Assembly: GCA_020746875.1 (NCBI GenBank)
Contig: JAGTJL010000011.1
Location: 1,488,001-1,552,000 of the forward strand
Origin: Rhexocercosporidium sp. MPI-PUGE-AT-0058
Lineage: Eukaryota > Ascomycota > Leotiomycetes > Helotiales
Direction of reading: 5' to 3'
Length of the DNA stretch: 64,000 nucleotides
This document shows positions 59,308 to 64,000 of the stretch, one piece after another. A program made the position numbers and the translations under genes. The notes under the pieces were generated by a model. That model did not search any database. It saw only the letters and a program-made list of their open reading frames with translations, and was not told where the DNA came from. Each line of letters begins with the position of its first letter. Within the stretch, counting starts at the first letter, position 1.

Positions 59308-60524
59308 GATTGTCCAACCAAGCTCAAAATTGGGCTGACTCACTCTAGGAAAGAAATGTAAAGCACTTGCAGTTGCTATATATATGTTCCATCAACGGCC
59401 ATGAGTTTTTCCGTCTCATCTGTCCTAGCAACAAATTTCTGTGTTCATTAACCCCGAAAATGCACATAGAGATACACCTAGCTCGGTTCTTCTTCATCTG
59501 CGGGGTAAATCCCTTGCTAGTTGAAGCATGACGCAATAAACGCAGTTTCAACTGCAGCATTGCAGGGTTAAGAGAGAAATTTGAGACGATCGGACCGACG
59601 GTAACGGATAATCTCCGACCGAGCTTTTTCAAGCCAGTTACTAAAAGATGTCTTGTAAGGTAAGTCCCGCGACTGGTTGCATATCTTTTCTAATCATTCA
59701 TTCAAGTTAACAAACACACTACAAACACAGTCAGTCTCTACTGGAGGGTTTCGCGACTTTTGCGCCTGGCTTGTGAAGATGCCGAACAGTTCTCTATCAA
59801 TTGCTCAAGTTTACCGAGACGCATCTAATATTCATTCTGATATTCATTCTGATATTTCATTCTGATCTTCAGGCGGGTGGGGAATAGCGTGACCTCACCA
59901 TTTATTTCGGGATTTTTGTGGGTAGATAGATATGAGCAAGTGTTGCACTTGAATTTGTCCACTAGGCCCTTGCAATTGGTGCGCTACTACTGTAACTTCC
60001 GCAAACGTACCCCAGCCCCAGCCCCCAAGCTTATAATCAAGGACAGTGCATAACCTATCCTGATAATTCCAAAGAAAAAATTACGGGTGGTGTAATAGCC
60101 AACGAATCCTCACTCCGCCTTTCCATCACGCTCGACCATCTTCAGAACTCATGCTTCAAGCAGTTCTCAACACGAGTCACAAATTATAATTGGCATCGCC
60201 ACCATCCACTCGAATGGGCTTCCTCAAACCACTCACAAGGCTTACAATACTCTTTCATCAGACGGGAGCGAGACGGGAGCGAGTAGTGTAGCGAGCTTTG
60301 ACGAAATTTCCAAAATCTGAATGACTGAATAATAGATTAGGGAACTTCAAGAATGCACTCGGATCTCTTACAATGGCCTCGGGGGCTTTTTCATTTAAAC
60401 AAGCCAACTCTACAGGAGATTGAACCAAATCCCTTTGTCCTGTAGCATTCGGGCAAATTACTTTAGAAGCTTTCCTAGATGCCACTTCCTATCAACCACT
60501 CAATCTGACCTCAACTACAGTTAC
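59308..60524. other. Intergenic: GH35 promoter and hydrolase 3' flank
   Basis: About 1.2 kb between two minus-strand genes. The GH35 promoter lies at its left. ATTCTGAT-containing short repeats are near 59830-59862. No supported gene. Confidence 0.45.
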
Positions 60525-61394
60525 CTATCTCCTCAGCATCTCGATCGCTAAAGCATACGCCTGGTCTCTCAACTTCTCAGCAACCCCCCCGGCCTCAACC
60601 TGCTTATCCCAAGCATGTCCTACTCCAGGCATTCTCTGGGAGACCACATGTCTCTTTCCATCCCTTAACTTCTTTGCCAACTCCTCGCCCTCTAGCGCCA
60701 ATGGATCTTGACCGCAAGTGATGATCAAGATATTATCTGGAAACTTTGCCGCATCGACATACATCGGGGAAAGCAATGGATGTTTAGGGTCCTGGCCCCT
60801 GAAATAACACTCGTTGAAAACTGACACGACCCATGGCGGAATATTAGTCGGACCTGGTTCTGGCTGGACTCTCGTGTATGGGTCGATGGAGGCGTCGGTT
60901 GGAGGGTAGAAAGCCAGGACTGATCTGAAGGTCTTCGCTGGAAATACATGGCCAGAGAGGGCAAGTGACAAGTTCGCACCAGCGCTGAAGCCACCAATTG
61001 ACACATGAGAGAGATCAAACTCCTCTGGGCGTGAAAGGACGTATTTTACGGCATCTTCGACATCATTGGGTGATGCAGGGAATGGATTTTCGGGGCCTAG
61101 GCGATACGTGCAATCGAGCACTGTATACGGAGTGTTTTCTGCAATACGGCGGCAGTAGAGGTGATCACTGCCATGTAATGGGAGAGTGAAGCCGCTGCCG
61201 TGGAAGTTGAGGAGAACAGGAGAAGGCCCAGGTTGTGAATTGCTTGGCTTGTAGATGTAAGCTTTGATTGTTCGGCCTTCATCCCGAGATGGAATTTGAA
61301 GAACACTATCAGCATCTGGCGTAGGTATTGCTGGTATCCTGAATCGAATGAAAGTGGCGATTATTTTGAGACGGAGATATGTTAGGAGTGACAT
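60525..61394 (-). CDS. Alpha/beta hydrolase, hormone-sensitive-lipase (HSL) type
   Basis: Single exon, 289 residues. The HSL-family oxyanion motif HGSGF (65-69) replaces the usual HGGG. The nucleophile elbow is GFSAG with Ser137, the acid is Asp230 in CGQDPLALEG, and the base is His260 in GVGHAWD, a complete triad. DCTYRLGPENPFPAS (about 94-108) is typical of the family. No cleavable signal peptide, though residues 1-25 are hydrophobic with a few basic residues and could bind membranes. Likely an esterase or short-chain lipase in the cytosol or at a membrane; substrate unknown. Starts with the ATG at 61394. A RIP block begins about 600 bp upstream. Confidence 0.93.
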   Translation of the reverse strand: MSLLTYLRLKIIATFIRFRIPAIPTPDADSVLQIPSRDEGRTIKAYIYKPSNSQPGPSPVLLNFHGSGFTLPLHGSDHLYCRRIAENTPYTVLDCTYRLGPENPFPASPNDVEDAVKYVLSRPEEFDLSHVSIGGFSAGANLSLALSGHVFPAKTFRSVLAFYPPTDASIDPYTRVQPEPGPTNIPPWVVSVFNECYFRGQDPKHPLLSPMYVDAAKFPDNILIITCGQDPLALEGEELAKKLRDGKRHVVSQRMPGVGHAWDKQVEAGGVAEKLRDQAYALAIEMLRR

Positions 61395-61990
61395 TTTATG
61401 CTCTTATTGTTTAGAAAAATGAGATCGCAAGGAGAAGGGGAAAGGGAGGTGCATACCCCTTCTATAGTGAATCAATTAGATGTAAAACAAGGGAATAGTA
61501 GCGGCTTCAGCGACATACTGGTATCCTTCGGAAAGTAACGGTCAGACGTGATAATGGCGGGGTACCCTTGTCAACGGATAGGTGACAGAATAATCCGTGT
61601 AGATTTGTATGCGGAAATGCGGAATCTCGATCAATACAGGGGTCACGCTAGTCTAATTTAGGTTTATGGCTGAGGCACTATTGCCTGAAGTCTGAAAATA
61701 AGACTTCGGCAATTACTGCCGGTAATTCACTGCAACGTATGCCTACACGTCTTCAACTTCTTCGTAAGGAAAGCGAGCTTATTACTCGCGGCTTAAAGCA
61801 ATCTCTTACAAGTTCCATGGCAGGCTCACCTTTTCTTACACAAGGGAGTGTTTCAGGACAGCTCCACTGCTCGAAATATGGTGGTAACTTCGTCGCCGGG
61901 GTAATAGTTGTTAATGTAAGGAGATATTTAGTAATGCCGCGTTATTTGAATCTCTTGGAATTTTATACGCTAGCCTTAGGCGTTGATTAT
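61395..61990. other. Upstream region of the hydrolase gene, grading into repeats
   Basis: About 600 bp of promoter-side DNA. An 85-codon plus-strand ORF at 61739-61996 has no recognisable features. It contains short repeats such as GCAATTACTGCC, which recurs in variant form near 62298. Confidence 0.4.
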
Positions 61991-64000
61991 TACTGAACAT
62001 TTAGCTTTTATGTTAATTTTTAGATTATAAACTGACTCTCTAATCCCCTCGTGTGTAATTTATTCCTGCGCTTCTTATACTGCTTCTTTTAATCTTTTAA
62101 TTGTTTATAAGAGCTATAAACCTTAAGGTAATATTCTTAGACATAAGCTTTTATATTATCTTAAATCGTCTTTATTAGACTTAAATTAAAAGAAAATGAA
62201 GGCTACTTAATATATATTACATCAGCAAAAAATTCTACGGATGGCGCTGAGATGGGCCATAACAAAGTGTAATGGTCTGTGCTCTTAGCGCTGATTGCGT
62301 AATTACTGCCCTCATAAAGACAGTAAGGGGGAAGAGGTAATCTTCCCTTTTTAGCAATTAGCTTTTATATAAATTTAAATATTATTAGCGAGTTTATAAC
62401 GCTTCTTTAGCTATTTTATTATATTATAATTACTTTAACGTATTAGTAATTATTATATTTTAATTGCTTTTCTTTCACCGTTAATTTAATTATTATATAA
62501 TAGTTTAAATTAGAGGATTATTAATAATAGCCTTAAGTTAATAAGGATAACGATTAAATACCTTAGAATACTAGGGAATCGCTAGAGATATATTAATAAA
62601 TAATATTACTACGATATAAGAGTAACTTCGAGTCCTTGAAAAGCGGAATAATATCCTCGATAGCCTTATCGCTGAGTATCGTCGAATATACGGCGACGAT
62701 TTTACGTAATACTTTCTTAAAATAATAACAAGAGCTTAACTCTTTTAACTTATTAAATTAAAGACTTTTACGAATAACGGAGGTAATATAAGGAACTCCT
62801 TAATAGTAGTCGACGAACCTCGGGCTTTACGCCGAGAGAAGGGCAAATATATAATCCCTTCGAAATATAAAAGAAAAAGCTATCGAGAACTTATAAAGTA
62901 TTTATAAGTTTATAATCGTGTTTTTAATTACGATTCCGAAGGATTCCCGACTAATATAATTAAGATTAAATAAGCGGTAATATTACTTCGTAAAGAACCG
63001 GTAAATGCTTAAGAAAGATTTAAGAAGTAAACTTTAAAAAAAATTTAATATAATAACTTAAGAAGATTATAAGGAGTTTTTAAAGAATTTCTAATTCCTC
63101 CTCGTCTTAAAAAAGGTAGCTAACTCTTAGGCTTATAAAATAGCTCGATAAAGAGTTGGCTAGCTTATTTATGAATTTATTAATTACTTAAAAGGATTAA
63201 AGGAATACTTCGAGCCTTTTATAAAGCGCTAATTGCGAGATATTCTTTTTAATAAGATTCGGCCTAAAGCTTATTAAAAGATTGTCGAAAGTAAATAAGT
63301 TAATAAATTATAGACTTATAAAGAAGTTATTTTTATTATCGCTTTTTAAGAAACTTATAATTTGGCGACAGAAAATAATAAGAGGTAAAGAAAATTAAAG
63401 AATAAGAAAAAGGAATCTTTTTATAAGCTTTTATAAAGAGCTAGCGAAAGGTAAGATAATTCTCGGTTAGAGCGATTTAATAAAGCTAATTTAAATAAAA
63501 TCTTAATTAAAAAAAGTAAAAAAGGAAGTTATAAATTAAAAGTTAAATATTATTTATATTATAAACTCGGCTATTACGTTAATAAATACTTAAAAACTAA
63601 TGCCGGCGAGTTTAAAAATAAACGCTAAAAGAACGCTTAATTTATAATAGTTTTTACGTCTTTATTAGGATTAATAAGTAAAAGGATAGAAATCTAACTG
63701 AAGATCTTATTAAGTAAAGAGTAGAAGACGTTAGTAGCTTTAATTAATAGTAAAGCGGAAGATAATTTTATCTTAAAGCTTATAATAAAAGAGTATGATT
63801 TATAATTTACCGGCGAAAGACTAAAGATATTTTAGACTCTTTTTAGTAATAAAGGTATTATTTATAATATAGCTCTTGCTTAAGTAAAGATTATAAATAT
63901 ACTTAAATAAATAAAGCTAGATGCACTCCGGCTAAGAGTCATCGATATGCCGGGTATGAACTTGATTCTAGGATAGCTTTAATTAGAAAAAATTAAATCT
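61991..64000 (+). mobile_element. Ty3/Gypsy gag-protease region, RIP-degraded, running off the window
   Basis: From about 62.6 kb the plus strand reads as a Gypsy polyprotein start through many stops. There is a gag-like helical region (FEVFKDDLKDFLIPPRLKKG-like wording is recoverable near 63050-63120). A nucleic-acid-binding CCHC knuckle at about 63546-63590 has all four zinc ligands converted to Tyr (YLYYKLGYYVNKY). The protease starts at about 63741 and reads LINSKAEDNF where LIDSGA is expected, and IDMPGMNLIL stands near 63943-63975. The reverse transcriptase should follow outside. The left end and LTR could not be placed. Confidence 0.8.
62220..62245. repeat. Isolated end sequence related to the MITE at 44077
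   Basis: Reads CATCAGCAAAAAATTCTACG directly after TA, like the ends of the 740-bp element. No partner end is seen before the window closes. Confidence 0.6.

Overview
The window is nuclear DNA of a filamentous ascomycete (Pezizomycotina). The class is inferred only; a Leotiomycete-like genome would fit. Evidence: short GT-AG introns of about 44-135 bp, fungus-type genes (Zn2Cys6 regulator, GH53, GH35, amidase, SCO1), and a sharp alternation of gene-bearing, GC-balanced DNA with very AT-rich blocks. The AT-rich blocks look like repeat-induced point mutation (RIP): CpA/TpG is nearly absent, TpA dominates, and repeat copies differ almost only by C-to-T and G-to-A changes.

Layout. 1-14.8 kb is gene-bearing: the 5' part of a nitrate-reductase-type molybdoenzyme (-), a secreted GH53 endo-galactanase (-), a long gene-free stretch full of microsatellites, a large unrecognised coiled-coil protein (+), and the mitochondrial copper chaperone SCO1 (+, three exons). 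14.8-24.6 kb is a RIP block. It contains a clear element with three 70-bp LTR-like repeats in the order LTR-internal-LTR-internal-LTR, flanked by a 5-bp target duplication. 24.7-26.4 kb carries an MFS transporter. 26.9-28.2 kb is another RIP block. 28.7-31.9 kb carries an amidase and a Zn2Cys6 regulator, convergently arranged. 32-46.3 kb is the largest RIP block: a Fot1/pogo-type transposon whose end lies 85 bp from the regulator's start codon, a second DNA element split by a complete 6.7-kb Ty3/Gypsy retrotransposon (255-bp LTRs, TTAAG target duplication), and a 740-bp MITE-like element.

46.3-61.4 kb is gene-rich again: a crotonase (-), a long disordered protein frame-broken by a 13-bp duplication (-), a small multi-exon unknown (-), an RBM5/RBM10-type splicing factor with RRM, RanBP2 zinc finger, RRM and G-patch (-, six exons), a divergent MoaE/MOCS2B molybdopterin synthase subunit (+), a GH35 beta-galactosidase (-, nine exons, with one unexplained frame break), and an HSL-type alpha/beta hydrolase (-). 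From about 62 kb to the end is a RIP-ruined Ty3/Gypsy gag-protease region on the + strand, running out of the window.

Functional links: GH53 and GH35 both act on galactan side chains. The molybdoenzyme and MoaE belong to the same cofactor economy, but lie 53 kb apart and are not a cluster. The MFS transporter, amidase and Zn2Cys6 regulator form a small accessory island between transposon blocks. I see no tRNA, rRNA or CRISPR array.
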